64,000 nt of DNA from Fluviispira multicolorata (GTDB lineage: Bacteria; Bdellovibrionota_B; Oligoflexia; Silvanigrellales; Silvanigrellaceae), in the NCBI RefSeq assembly GCF_009208585.1, contig NZ_WFLN01000006.1:186001-250000 (forward strand), given 5' to 3'. Position numbers and translations under genes: made by a program. This document shows, piece by piece, positions 9,199 to 18,520 of the stretch (positions are counted from its first letter, which is position 1; every line of letters begins with the position of its first letter). The notes beneath the pieces are model-generated. The model was not told where the DNA came from. It searched no databases and worked only from the letters and a program-made list of their open reading frames with translations.

Positions 9199-9725
9199 TA
9201 CTATTAATAGATTAAACAAATTTTGCACTCTTTAAATTAAGCCTTCTAAAGTGAATCACTTTTATATATTAGTATTATATATTCGATTATTAAAAATAAA
9301 AATATTCCTTTATTAAAAAGGATATATACATACAAAAATACAACCATATATTACCCAAATTATAAATTATGAAAAAATAACTATTTCAACAAAAGAGAGA
9401 TTAAATTTCCACTTTTAGAAACACTTAATAGATTCAACCTAAAAATGAAACAATTAAATTTTAGCAAAAAATCAAATAAAATAGATCATTTTCATGAAAA
9501 TAAAAAAAATAAAATAAACCATCCGATCTTTACAACTATTGATATCCAATAACAAATTTAATATATTTAAAATTATAAAAACACGTATCCCATCTAGAAA
9601 TTGATTTCAATTCTACTTTCAAAATTTACATGCATTATAAAGTTTGATATTTAAAGAAAATATTATACTCTTTCAGCAAGTGTTTGACTAAATTGAGCTA
9701 ATCTTAATTGGAGCAAAAACGATTT
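9199..9725. other. AT-rich 0.5-kb intergenic region
   Basis: Very AT-rich sequence without a supportable gene. A 35-codon open frame at 9445-9552 has no ribosome-binding site. A TTGACT (9684-9689) could be a -35 element for the gene starting at 9726, but no convincing -10 accompanies it. No tRNA, CRISPR or long dyad was seen. Confidence 0.5.
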
Positions 9726-10766
9726 ATGAATTCTGAAGATTCTCTTTCACTATTAAAATACATTGAAGAAGAGGAACTCTCTAAAAACAGCATAAAAAGC
9801 AAAGCGTCTATTTTAAAATCATTAAGTTGGATGTTATATTTAGTTGCATTGATTGTTTCATTCGATTTAACACCCAGAATTTTGAATCATTTCTCATTCT
9901 TTTATAGTTCTTGGATCAATATTATTTTATTTATATTATTGGCAAGTGGAATATATTATTTTAGAAAAGAATTTTTTCCAAAAAAAAATATTGAAACGGT
10001 TCGCAGCAAATTTAAAGAAATATCAAATATTATTGAAGAAAACGGTTTCGAAAAAATTTCAAATGATTTAAATCATATATTAAAACTCTCTCTTCTTATT
10101 TACAAATCAAACAAAGAATTTATTTATATTATTGATAAATCTCTTTCAGAATATCTAAAAATAATTCTAAAAATATCTGATTTAATAGAAAAAACAGAGC
10201 AGAATAGCAGTCAAAAAATCAAAAATATGAACATAAATATACATAATTTATTTAAATGTAAATTCAGTCATCATGATAAATATATAAATATCCTTAATTT
10301 TATTCAAATATTTGAAAATAAAAATTTTAGAGGAATTCAAATTGGAGAACTACTACGTTTTGGTGAAGGAAAGAATTTTGAAGGTATAGAAATCTTAAAT
10401 GGTGTTATTCTAATTGGCAGAAATGAATATTTTGATGGCCTCATTATTGGTTTATTTAGATTTGGAAAGAAAATAATAAAATCCCCTAAAAAAGAAATAA
10501 TTTTAAATGAAGCTTTGACTATATCAAATAATTCGGAAAATCAAAAAAACAATAAAATATTTAAAGCAAAAGAACTATTAAAAGATAATATAGAATTGAG
10601 AGATACGGCCGTCATGATATGCGAAGAAATTTCGCTTATCCGTTCCCACTGTACCGAATTTCTTGCAAATCAAATTAAGGACAATGTAAATAGAACAAGC
10701 AATAATTTAAAAGAAAAAATTGAAACTGAAAAAAGAATTTATGAAGAAATAAATAAGTTTATTTAA
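9726..10766 (+). CDS. Unknown protein with two N-terminal transmembrane helices
   Basis: I do not recognise this 346-residue protein. Two hydrophobic helices lie at about residues 30-46 and 58-75, followed by a long Lys/Ile/Asn/Glu-rich segment with predicted coiled-coil character, especially in the last 60 residues. The large soluble part is probably cytoplasmic. The ATG at 9726 is preferred; a TTG at 9708 overlaps the GGAG that serves it. Very low GC and biased Lys/Ile/Asn use, between a long empty region and an orphan DNA methyltransferase, suggest accessory DNA. Whether it works with the methyltransferase cannot be decided from sequence. Confidence 0.72.
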   Translation: MNSEDSLSLLKYIEEEELSKNSIKSKASILKSLSWMLYLVALIVSFDLTPRILNHFSFFYSSWINIILFILLASGIYYFRKEFFPKKNIETVRSKFKEISNIIEENGFEKISNDLNHILKLSLLIYKSNKEFIYIIDKSLSEYLKIILKISDLIEKTEQNSSQKIKNMNINIHNLFKCKFSHHDKYINILNFIQIFENKNFRGIQIGELLRFGEGKNFEGIEILNGVILIGRNEYFDGLIIGLFRFGKKIIKSPKKEIILNEALTISNNSENQKNNKIFKAKELLKDNIELRDTAVMICEEISLIRSHCTEFLANQIKDNVNRTSNNLKEKIETEKRIYEEINKFI

Positions 10767-10863
10767 TTTTGTATCCTAATATTTCCAACTTGCATTATCA
10801 TATTTTCAACTATACTATTTATATAGGCATTTAACTTATAAATATTTAAACAGGAATGTATGT

Positions 10864-12186
10864 ATGATGCATATAGCACATTATCAACTTGAACTTAAAT
10901 ATAAATTTGAAGATCAAATAATATCTGCCCCAAATTCAACAATTATTGAAAACACAACTTTATCAAGAAATAATCATAACTCACAAAATATGCTTATACA
11001 TGGTGATAATTATCAAGTTATGAAATATTTACAAAAATCATTTCAAAATAAGGTAAAATGTATTTACATTGATCCTCCATTTAACACTGGGGTCAAAATT
11101 AATTCTAAAGGAATGGAACTCAAATACCACGATGAATTCGAGCACAGTTTCTGGCTTGGTATGATGCATGAAAGATTGATTGAGTGCAGAAATCTATTAA
11201 GTGAAGATGGCTGCTTATTCTTACACTTAGATGATAATGAATGCGCATATGCAAAAATATTATTAGATAATATTTTCGGAAGATCTAATTATATCAATAC
11301 TATTTCTATAAAAACGCATGATCCTTCTGGTTTTAAAGTTACTGGAAAAATATTATTTTCAAGTGCTAACTACATACTACTTTATGCGAAAAATAAAGAG
11401 AATCTAAAGCTGAAGCCACTTTATATTGAAAAAAAATACGACAAATTATACTCCTATTGGTTATATAATAGAGAAGAGAATATTTCGTTGTGGAAATTTG
11501 AAAATATCAAAGATGCATTTGCAAAAATTAAATACAATACCTCCTCTTATAAATTATTAATAAATGAGAAAAAAATTTTAAAAGAGGAATTAGAAGTTCA
11601 ACTGTCTGAATTTGCAATTAATAATGCAAGACAAATATTTCGTCTTGCACCAATTGGAGGAGGGGCAAAAGTAAAGCGGCAAAAATTTATTGAACTCTCC
11701 ACTAAAAATAAAGGTATTATTTTTCAGTGCCCAAATGAAAAAGACGAGCATTTTTATTTGCTAAATGGCAATCAAATTCTTTTTTACGATAAGCGATTTC
11801 AAATTATAAATGGAAAACTTTGTCCTTCTGAAGTTTTAACAAATATTTGGTGCGATATTCCTTGGAATGGAATTGCCCGTGAAGGAGGAGTGACGTTTTG
11901 CAATGCAAAAAAACCAGAATCTCTTATAAAAAGAATTTTATTATTGTCAACTAATGAAGGAGACTTGGTTTTGGATTGTTTTTTAGGTTCTGGCACAACT
12001 GCTGCAGTTGCTCATAAAATGAAAAGATCTTGGATAGGCATTGAAAAGGATGATCAAATTTATACCCATGCGCATAAAAGACTTGTGCAAGTTTTAGAAG
12101 GAAAGGATAATCTTGGTATTTCAAAAGAAATGAATTGGAAAGGAGGCGGTGGCTTTCAATTTTATGAGCTGAATTATAATACCTAA
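10864..12186 (+). CDS. Orphan type III Mod-like DNA methyltransferase
   Basis: Site-specific DNA (adenine-N6) methyltransferase of the beta group. Motif IV, YIDPPFNTG, precedes the SAM-binding motif LDCFLGSGTT, and KKPESLIKRIL, typical of type III Mod subunits, lies just before it. At 440 residues it is shorter than many Mod proteins. The recognition segment between the motifs is correspondingly short. No Res helicase-nuclease or other restriction gene is visible on either side. AGGA precedes two tandem ATG codons (10864 and 10867). It may modulate expression epigenetically, be a remnant of a restriction system, or protect against an incoming nuclease. Its target site is unknown. Confidence 0.87.
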   Translation: MMHIAHYQLELKYKFEDQIISAPNSTIIENTTLSRNNHNSQNMLIHGDNYQVMKYLQKSFQNKVKCIYIDPPFNTGVKINSKGMELKYHDEFEHSFWLGMMHERLIECRNLLSEDGCLFLHLDDNECAYAKILLDNIFGRSNYINTISIKTHDPSGFKVTGKILFSSANYILLYAKNKENLKLKPLYIEKKYDKLYSYWLYNREENISLWKFENIKDAFAKIKYNTSSYKLLINEKKILKEELEVQLSEFAINNARQIFRLAPIGGGAKVKRQKFIELSTKNKGIIFQCPNEKDEHFYLLNGNQILFYDKRFQIINGKLCPSEVLTNIWCDIPWNGIAREGGVTFCNAKKPESLIKRILLLSTNEGDLVLDCFLGSGTTAAVAHKMKRSWIGIEKDDQIYTHAHKRLVQVLEGKDNLGISKEMNWKGGGGFQFYELNYNT

Positions 12187-12235
12187 AATTATTGATATTA
12201 AAATAATTAGCATTATTTATGAGAGATTTTTAATA

Positions 12236-13621
12236 ATGAAAAAAAGACTTCAGTCGATTTTATATAATCAAATATTTATTACAAGAATTCTAACATTTTC
12301 AGTCTTTATTTTTGCATATATTTATTTAATTCATGATGTAAACAATACATACTGGCTCTTCGGTGATCAAACTCGAGACTGGAGAATTGCAAGCTCAAAT
12401 GAATTGCAACTTATAGGCACTCCCATTTTAACAGGAGGATACTCATTTGGCCCTATTTTTTATTGGATTCTTTCTGGTATCTATCACTTCATAGGTCCTT
12501 TTTTTCATTATCTTCCACATGTAGCTGTTTACGGTTTGAGTTTCATAAATGCACTTTCGTGTGCTTTCTTATTTTTTGTTTTCTCTAAAAAGTACTATTC
12601 TTCAACCATTTTAATACTGTCACTTATTATTTTATATATAACAAGTCCCACACTCGCTTCGATTGGTGCAACTGCATGGAATCCTAATCTATCTGCTGCA
12701 TTTGTAAATTTATCTTTTGGCTACGCCATATATAAAGGTTTATTTGAAGCTGGATATACAGTTAATAATAAATTGAGTATAATTATTTTTGTGATTTTCT
12801 CTTGGTTTGCTCTTCAAAGTCATTCTCCAGCAATTTTTTACACAGCAGGGGTGCTCTTATTTGTTTTTATAAAAACTAAGAGTTTAAAATTAAAATTTCA
12901 CTACATTCTCATTGGTTTTTTAGTTATATTAATATTACAAACTCCTTATATTATTTATATGATAAATAATATAAATGAACTTATCTCATATAAAAATGGA
13001 ACAGATCAATCTTTTAATAGATTCCTCCTTATTAAAGGAGCATTTGGAAAAGGATTTATATATTTGTTTCAAAATATAGCTGATTATATTTTTACCTACA
13101 ATTACATTATTTCCTATATAATTATTTATCTATCTTTATTACTAATTTGTATTTTTAAGAAAAAATTTAAAGATCCCTTATTTCAATTTTCTTTCCTATT
13201 CTTATTTTTATGTTACTATGGATATTCATGTATTCCTTCATGGTCGAGAGAGAATTATCTACTTGTTGCAAATATTTTTCCAATAGCAATATTACCTCTT
13301 TTTTTACTACTTAAAGAAGTTTTTAAAGTTAAAAAATTCAATATCTACTTACATATATTTATATTATCCACAGTTATTTATTTAATTCCAAATCGTAATT
13401 CTCAAAAAAACACTCAGTTTCCATTTTACAAAACTCTCAAAATCACTTCAAAAAAAATCTTTGAAACTCACAAAGAATTGCAAGATATTATTGTTCCAGA
13501 TTTTAAATCCGATGTTGATTCGACAATTATTTACGAAGGCTATGGAGGAAAAATAGATCCTGAAAATAAAATAACAGCTATTATAGATAACAATGGAAAT
13601 GTTACATATACATATTTCTAA
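12236..13621 (+). CDS. Polytopic membrane protein, GT-C glycosyltransferase-like
   Basis: A 461-residue protein with about ten hydrophobic helices and a short polar C-terminal domain. The first helix is followed by a loop containing FGDQTRDW (D44, D48), a position where GT-C enzymes (ArnT/PMT-like) carry their catalytic Asp. This makes a polyprenyl-phosphate-sugar-dependent transferase plausible but unproven. Codon and amino-acid bias (Ile, Phe, Asn, Lys) matches the adjacent accessory genes. The start ATG follows a weakly purine-rich stretch. It ends 46 nt before the oppositely oriented tRNA-Arg. The acceptor could be lipid A or another cell-envelope glycan. Confidence 0.7.
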   Translation: MKKRLQSILYNQIFITRILTFSVFIFAYIYLIHDVNNTYWLFGDQTRDWRIASSNELQLIGTPILTGGYSFGPIFYWILSGIYHFIGPFFHYLPHVAVYGLSFINALSCAFLFFVFSKKYYSSTILILSLIILYITSPTLASIGATAWNPNLSAAFVNLSFGYAIYKGLFEAGYTVNNKLSIIIFVIFSWFALQSHSPAIFYTAGVLLFVFIKTKSLKLKFHYILIGFLVILILQTPYIIYMINNINELISYKNGTDQSFNRFLLIKGAFGKGFIYLFQNIADYIFTYNYIISYIIIYLSLLLICIFKKKFKDPLFQFSFLFLFLCYYGYSCIPSWSRENYLLVANIFPIAILPLFLLLKEVFKVKKFNIYLHIFILSTVIYLIPNRNSQKNTQFPFYKTLKITSKKIFETHKELQDIIVPDFKSDVDSTIIYEGYGGKIDPENKITAIIDNNGNVTYTYF

Positions 13622-13667
13622 ATGAATTAAGAGACTAAGGAAATATAAATTTCTTTCTTAAAAGAAA

Positions 13668-13744
13668 TGGCGTCACCAGCAGGATTCTAACCTGCGACCC
13701 CATCTTTAGGAAAGATGTGCTCTATACAGCTGAGCTATGGCGAC
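13668..13744 (-). tRNA. tRNA-Arg (anticodon CCU)
   Basis: A cloverleaf folds on the minus strand. The acceptor stem GTCGCCA pairs with TGGTGAC (one G-T pair). The D-arm is AGCTC...GAGC. The anticodon stem CATCT/AGATG encloses loop TTCCTAA with anticodon CCT (complement of 13708-13710). The T-arm is CAGG...CCTG. Discriminator G and an encoded CCA end the gene at 13668. Total length is 77 nt. tRNA-Arg(CCU) genes are common integration targets, and accessory-looking genes lie beside this one, but I saw no duplicated 3' end nearby. Confidence 0.95.
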
Positions 13745-13919
13745 ATAATCCTTATATTTTGCAAAAAAAAGCTCTTCCGTCAAGGGCTAATTATTTTTAC
13801 TTTCTCTATTTATGAAAAATCTTCCAAAAACTGAGCAAACTGAGACTCAATCTGTCCAATTTTTTTCTTAAAAAGAAAAACACATTTTAAAGGAATATAA
13901 CTTTTTCTTTACCAATGGT

Positions 13920-15095
13920 TTGCGAATTGGAGAATTTTTGGACAATCTTGAAAATAAATATTATAAAACTCCAAATTTACTACATCTTTTTTCAGTTGGT
14001 TTTCTATATTCCATTTTTTCATATTTAATATTCATAATATCAATACAAGCTACATCACATATCATTCAAAATACTGGAATATTTGAAAATATATTTAATA
14101 TTTCTAAGGGTGTAAAAAACAAAGCGTTTTTTATTTCTTCGCAAATGGAAGAAAAAAACTTGGCCCTCAATTTTTTAGGAAATATTCGAATGTTATCTTT
14201 TACAGAAGCGAATCAATTTCAATCTTCAGGTCTTTTACACTTACTTGCAATATCAGGAGGCCAAGTTGTACCAATTGCAAGCGGCATAAGTCAATTTATT
14301 TCATATATTTTCTATTATATTTTAAGAAGTTCTTCTTCTCCTCTAACCCTTATGAATTTAATATATAATTTTAAAACAATATTATCCTTAATACTATCAC
14401 TTTTAATATGCCATATGTTTGGCTGCTCCGGAGCACTCATTCGTGTTTCTTCTTTAACATATTTAAGTAAAATAAAATCATTACAATCTGTTTATCTAAA
14501 TCTCTTTCCCTATTTTCCAAATATACCTGTTGCAAGCTTCAACCGTATTTTTATTCTAATTTTAATATCTCTTTTCTTTGGAAATATTTTAATTAATTAT
14601 TCATTTTTACTTTCAGCAATTGGTGCTTCTTGTGCAGAAATTTCTTTACGTATTTCTTATTATTTTATTAAAAAATCAAAAATATTTATTGTTTTATCTT
14701 GCACATCTCTTACTTCAATTTTTACAGGATTAATTCTTTATCCATTTTCTTCTATTAATTTATTTCAATCCTGTATGGCAAATCTCATTGCACTGCCAAT
14801 AGTTTGTTTTTTAATAACTCCCTTTTCACTTCTACTATTATTTCTACCACAAAATTTTATATATTTTGAAAATATTATTTCTATGCTTGATTTTTCCTTA
14901 TCTTTATTAAAAAAAATATCATTTGTCTTTTCTGAACCTTACTTTTCTAAAAATCCATTTGAAAAAAATAACCCACTCTTTAAAAAGGAAGGATTATTTT
15001 ATTTAAACTCAGTGCTTTTTATTTTATGGATTACAATTGATCTTTATAAAGAAAGAAAAATTTATTATGCACGAAAATATTTTTTTAAATTATAA
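13920..15095 (+). CDS. ComEC/Rec2-like channel-domain protein, short form
   Basis: A 391-residue polytopic protein whose segment GLLHLLAISGGQV matches the hallmark of the ComEC competence domain that forms the DNA-uptake channel. A later LSAIGASCAEIS also fits. It carries only the central membrane domain. The N-terminal OB-fold region and C-terminal metallo-beta-lactamase-like domain of full ComEC are absent. The start is uncertain: no in-frame ATG is available near the N-terminus. TTG at 13920 is used, but TTG at 13938 has a GGAG 5 nt upstream, and an ATG at 13915 is in another frame. The 3' end overlaps the convergent ligA by 6 nt. It could be a specialised paralogue or a decayed gene. Confidence 0.75.
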   Translation: MRIGEFLDNLENKYYKTPNLLHLFSVGFLYSIFSYLIFIISIQATSHIIQNTGIFENIFNISKGVKNKAFFISSQMEEKNLALNFLGNIRMLSFTEANQFQSSGLLHLLAISGGQVVPIASGISQFISYIFYYILRSSSSPLTLMNLIYNFKTILSLILSLLICHMFGCSGALIRVSSLTYLSKIKSLQSVYLNLFPYFPNIPVASFNRIFILILISLFFGNILINYSFLLSAIGASCAEISLRISYYFIKKSKIFIVLSCTSLTSIFTGLILYPFSSINLFQSCMANLIALPIVCFLITPFSLLLLFLPQNFIYFENIISMLDFSLSLLKKISFVFSEPYFSKNPFEKNNPLFKKEGLFYLNSVLFILWITIDLYKERKIYYARKYFFKL

Positions 15096-17057
15096 TTTAT
15101 CAGAGAATTCAACTTCAGAAAGTATTTGTACATTGTGCTTAATTGCATCTTTATATTTTGATGAACTAGAAGTTTCATTACAGACCAAAAAATCAGTCTT
15201 AGAACTCACTGAAGAAACAAGCTTAGCACCTGCTTTTTCAAGCATTGCTTTATATTCCTCTCTTGGACGCGAAAGAGCTCCTGTAATACAAATGTTTTTT
15301 CCAAAATAAGGGTGATTTTTTTGTTGATCTGTAATAATACCACTATCATCATTTAAAACAGTCACAAATTTTAATAAGTTCTCAATTACATGTTCTTTAT
15401 TTTTAAGTGATTCAACAAAATCTTCTGCCGACTTTTGTGCCCAACCTTTTTCAGATAAAAGATCTTCAACACTTAATTTTAATGTATTATTTAATGTTCC
15501 ACACTTCTTTGCTACTTCCTGACATTTTACTGCACCTCCTCTTTTTAAACCAAGTGAAGTTAAAAACTTTGCCAAAGGAATTTGCCTTGAAGCTTGAATT
15601 GCAGCCACTACATTTTCAGATGATTTCTGTGCAAAACCTTCTATTTGCAAAAGATCTTCCACATTTAATTTATAAAAATCTGCTGGTTCTTGAACAAGTC
15701 CTGCTTCTCGAATTTTCATTATGATTTTATCAGACACTCCCATAATATCGAGTGATGATACATAATAGACGAGGCTTTCTTGATCTTTGAACGTACAATT
15801 TTTATTATCAAGACACAATAAATCTGGTCCTTTACGAGTTAAGAGAGAACCACACAAACATATGCTAGGAAGTTTAAATTTCTTTTCCGCAGGTTCTACC
15901 AAGCGCAAAATAGCGGGAATAACTTCTCCACTACGAATTATTTCAACTTTTGCTCCTACAGCATATTCTCCTTGCTCAATAAACTCTGCATTATGCAAAG
16001 TTGCATATGAAATTTTAGCCCCAGATAAATACACAGGATTTAATTTTGCTCGAAAAGATATTTTTCCACTACGCCCTACATTAACTTCTATTGCTTGAAT
16101 TTCTGTTTCTGCAGTTTCTCCTGCTTGCTTAAAAGCAAGACTTCCCCTTGGATGATGAGCTGTATTTCCGAGGGATTCCCAAATAATTTCATCTCTCAAA
16201 CGAAAAACTATACCATCGATTTGATAATCTCTTTCTATAGAATACAATTCTTTTAAAAATGTAGTTAAATTTTCAACATTTTTAATATTATTTATTTCGC
16301 TAATATGAGATGTTTCTGTAATAAAACTTAAAGATTCTAAAATATTAATTTTTTCAAAATAATCTGATTCGATCGAAAATATTTTAGAAAAATTACGGGC
16401 AGGAATATAATTATCATCTTTATCAAAGACTAATATATCATAGACACAAAATTTTAAAACTCTTAGAACATCAACTGCTTCTTCTACATCTTTTCTACCT
16501 AATGTTCCAGGGACTGCATTTCTAAAACTATCAAAACGATCTGTAAATTTTGGAAATTCCGATAGTGGGAAATAAACTTCACCTCGAATTTCAATTTTAT
16601 ATTTTCCGCTGCTATTTAAAATAATTTTTTTACTAATATCTTTAATATGATAAACATGTTCCGTAACATCTTCTCCAAACTTACCATTTCCTCGAGTAGA
16701 TGCTCGTAAGAAATTTCCATTTTCATCATACTCTATTGACAATGCCATTCCATCAATTTTATCCATTGCAACGCATTCATACTTATTTATAAACTCAAAT
16801 AGATCTTCTATAGAATAAGTTTTTGCTAAAGATAACATTGGTAAGTTATGTGAAATTTTATTATTTGTTTCAGAAAATGGGTAGCCCACTAAACTTAGAA
16901 CAGGATGATTTGGAGCAAGTTCTTTTAATTTTTGTTCCAGAGCATCATACTCAGCATCACTTATAATACTCTTACCCTTATAATATAATTTCTTATGATA
17001 AAGAATTTGTGAGGCTATGTTTTCAATTTCAATTTTTATATTTTTTTTAGTAATCAC
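15090..17057 (-). CDS. ligA: NAD+-dependent DNA ligase LigA
   Basis: Seals nicks in replication and repair using NAD+. The adenylation motif KIDG has its catalytic Lys at about residue 100. The protein continues with the OB-fold, a four-Cys zinc finger (CLCG...C...C), helix-hairpin-helix repeats and a C-terminal BRCT domain (GKNICITGALSRPREE). I place the start at GTG 17057 (655 residues), with GGGAGGG 6 nt upstream. The TTG at 17072 lies before that Shine-Dalgarno. The ribosome-binding site is inside a CCCTCC/GGAGGG hairpin, so translation may be controlled. It is transcribed after rodZ and ftsK. Confidence 0.95.
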   Translation of the reverse strand: MITKKNIKIEIENIASQILYHKKLYYKGKSIISDAEYDALEQKLKELAPNHPVLSLVGYPFSETNNKISHNLPMLSLAKTYSIEDLFEFINKYECVAMDKIDGMALSIEYDENGNFLRASTRGNGKFGEDVTEHVYHIKDISKKIILNSSGKYKIEIRGEVYFPLSEFPKFTDRFDSFRNAVPGTLGRKDVEEAVDVLRVLKFCVYDILVFDKDDNYIPARNFSKIFSIESDYFEKINILESLSFITETSHISEINNIKNVENLTTFLKELYSIERDYQIDGIVFRLRDEIIWESLGNTAHHPRGSLAFKQAGETAETEIQAIEVNVGRSGKISFRAKLNPVYLSGAKISYATLHNAEFIEQGEYAVGAKVEIIRSGEVIPAILRLVEPAEKKFKLPSICLCGSLLTRKGPDLLCLDNKNCTFKDQESLVYYVSSLDIMGVSDKIIMKIREAGLVQEPADFYKLNVEDLLQIEGFAQKSSENVVAAIQASRQIPLAKFLTSLGLKRGGAVKCQEVAKKCGTLNNTLKLSVEDLLSEKGWAQKSAEDFVESLKNKEHVIENLLKFVTVLNDDSGIITDQQKNHPYFGKNICITGALSRPREEYKAMLEKAGAKLVSSVSSKTDFLVCNETSSSSKYKDAIKHNVQILSEVEFSDKL

Positions 17058-17063
17058 GAAAAT

Positions 17064-17086
17064 CCCTCCCAAAGAGCCAAGGAGGG
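17064..17086 (-). promoter_or_regulatory. Hairpin that can mask the ligA ribosome-binding site
   Basis: On the minus strand CCCTCC (17086-17081) is followed after 11 nt by GGAGGG (17069-17064). The latter is the core of the ligA Shine-Dalgarno sequence, 6 nt before the GTG start. A 6-bp GC-rich stem would hide it. It could also act as a weak terminator of the rodZ transcript, since ATTTTC follows. Confidence 0.45.
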
Positions 17087-17133
17087 TTATAACAATCTTA
17101 ATTAATAAGAATCAAGCTTTTCCATAAAATGCT

Positions 17134-18492
17134 TTATTCAGCATAGGGCTGAGCATTTAATATTATTTTTCTTTTTCGACCAGCATAGCCAAGCGGACCA
17201 TGATCCCAGCCTTCGTATGTTAAAGAAGCCTTTGATGCATCGCTAATAGTTATTTCTGCTTTTTGTTTAAATGGAATTTCAAATATTCCAACAGGATGGA
17301 TTCCTGAATAAATTTGTTTTCCATCTGACTCAACAATTATATTTACTTTACTTGTTACATTAATTTTTGCAGTCCGTTCAATTATCATTGAATTCGAAAC
17401 TTTTTGTGAAGAAATACTCATTCCACCAGTAGCAACAGTTTGCGTTTGAGAAGAAGGTTCTGCCACACTTTTATTTTCTTTATTTGTTGGAATGCTAGGA
17501 TCAACAACACTTGAAGGAATGGGTTCAGCATTCTCAATATTACTTTCTATAGATTTAGCGCTTAAGCTCGTTCCTTTAGTTTGGTGAGTGTTCTTTGAGC
17601 TTAAAAATAAAGTGATGAATCCAAATATCGCAAAAAATGCGAGACCTAAAACAATTCTCATTGGAGCCATATCGACGGAGGATCTTTTCTTTGTTATTTG
17701 TTCTTCACTGTAATCATTACTTTCAGGTGTATTATCAATTCTTGAGTGATATATGGGCTCACTTTCAGTTATTTTTACTTCAACTCTACTTTCTGTAGCC
17801 GCAACATAAGTATTTTCTTGAACAGGTCTTTTCACAGGCTCTGCTCTGGGCAATGCGCTCTCTTGAAAGCTTTTATAATTTGCTTGGGGAGGGTGATAGT
17901 TTTGTTTTTCTTCTACTTCTATACCCAATACTTCAAATGCATTTGGAGTTACAATTGCATTCGAATGTGGTCTTTGTGGAATATACGCAGGTCTATTATA
18001 AGTTCTGGTTTGAGAAACGTCTTCTGATATACCCGTTGCAGGCACAGCATACTCTGCATGACCTTCATTTCCTGTTACTTTTTGAAAATCACGCCTCGAA
18101 ATGGAACGAATGACTTCGGCCGACTCTTCGGCAGCAGGATGATATTTTGATTTTTTTGTAGTCGACGACATAAGACTTTCAGACTGTCTTTCAACTCTTA
18201 CCGTTTGCAAGTGCTGGAAAGACTCAAATTCAGGAATATGTACTGCCAGTTCTCTTGCGTACAAACGAATAAGTCCTCTGCCGTTGAGTCCAGGAGGCAA
18301 TACATCCCAATCTCCGGCTTCAATTGCTTCAATATATCTATCTCTAATTTTTACGCGCGCTGAGACTTGGGATTGTGAGAGTCGACGATTTTCACGTGCT
18401 TGCTTAAGTCGACTTCCGACAATATTTGCAGTTTCATAGGTAACGCCAAGAGCATTCTTGTCATTTGCAGATGCGGCTTGCGTTATATTCAT
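17134..18492 (-). CDS. rodZ: RodZ-like cell-shape protein
   Basis: Bitopic membrane protein that in other bacteria links MreB filaments to the envelope. An N-terminal helix-turn-helix of the HTH_25 type (about residues 25-85, beginning VGSRLKQARENRRLSQSQV) is followed by a long disordered linker and one transmembrane helix (about 280-300, RIVLGLAFFAIFGFITLFL). A periplasmic beta-rich domain of DUF4115 type lies near the C-terminus (about 375-450). The 452-residue length is longer than E. coli RodZ because of the linker. AAGGA lies upstream of the ATG. It follows ftsK by 28 nt on the same strand, so the two are probably co-transcribed. Confidence 0.88.
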   Translation of the reverse strand: MNITQAASANDKNALGVTYETANIVGSRLKQARENRRLSQSQVSARVKIRDRYIEAIEAGDWDVLPPGLNGRGLIRLYARELAVHIPEFESFQHLQTVRVERQSESLMSSTTKKSKYHPAAEESAEVIRSISRRDFQKVTGNEGHAEYAVPATGISEDVSQTRTYNRPAYIPQRPHSNAIVTPNAFEVLGIEVEEKQNYHPPQANYKSFQESALPRAEPVKRPVQENTYVAATESRVEVKITESEPIYHSRIDNTPESNDYSEEQITKKRSSVDMAPMRIVLGLAFFAIFGFITLFLSSKNTHQTKGTSLSAKSIESNIENAEPIPSSVVDPSIPTNKENKSVAEPSSQTQTVATGGMSISSQKVSNSMIIERTAKINVTSKVNIIVESDGKQIYSGIHPVGIFEIPFKQKAEITISDASKASLTYEGWDHGPLGYAGRKRKIILNAQPYAE

Positions 18493-18520
18493 ATTCCACA
18501 GTCCTTTTTAGAATTCAGTC

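Noticed and set aside
9445..9552. 35-codon open frame in the AT-rich gap
   Set aside because: No ribosome-binding site, composition like the surrounding non-coding DNA, no recognisable motif.
13560..13920. Integration (att) site at tRNA-Arg
   Set aside because: I found no repeat of the tRNA 3' end nearby and no integrase gene. The accessory look of neighbours alone is not enough.
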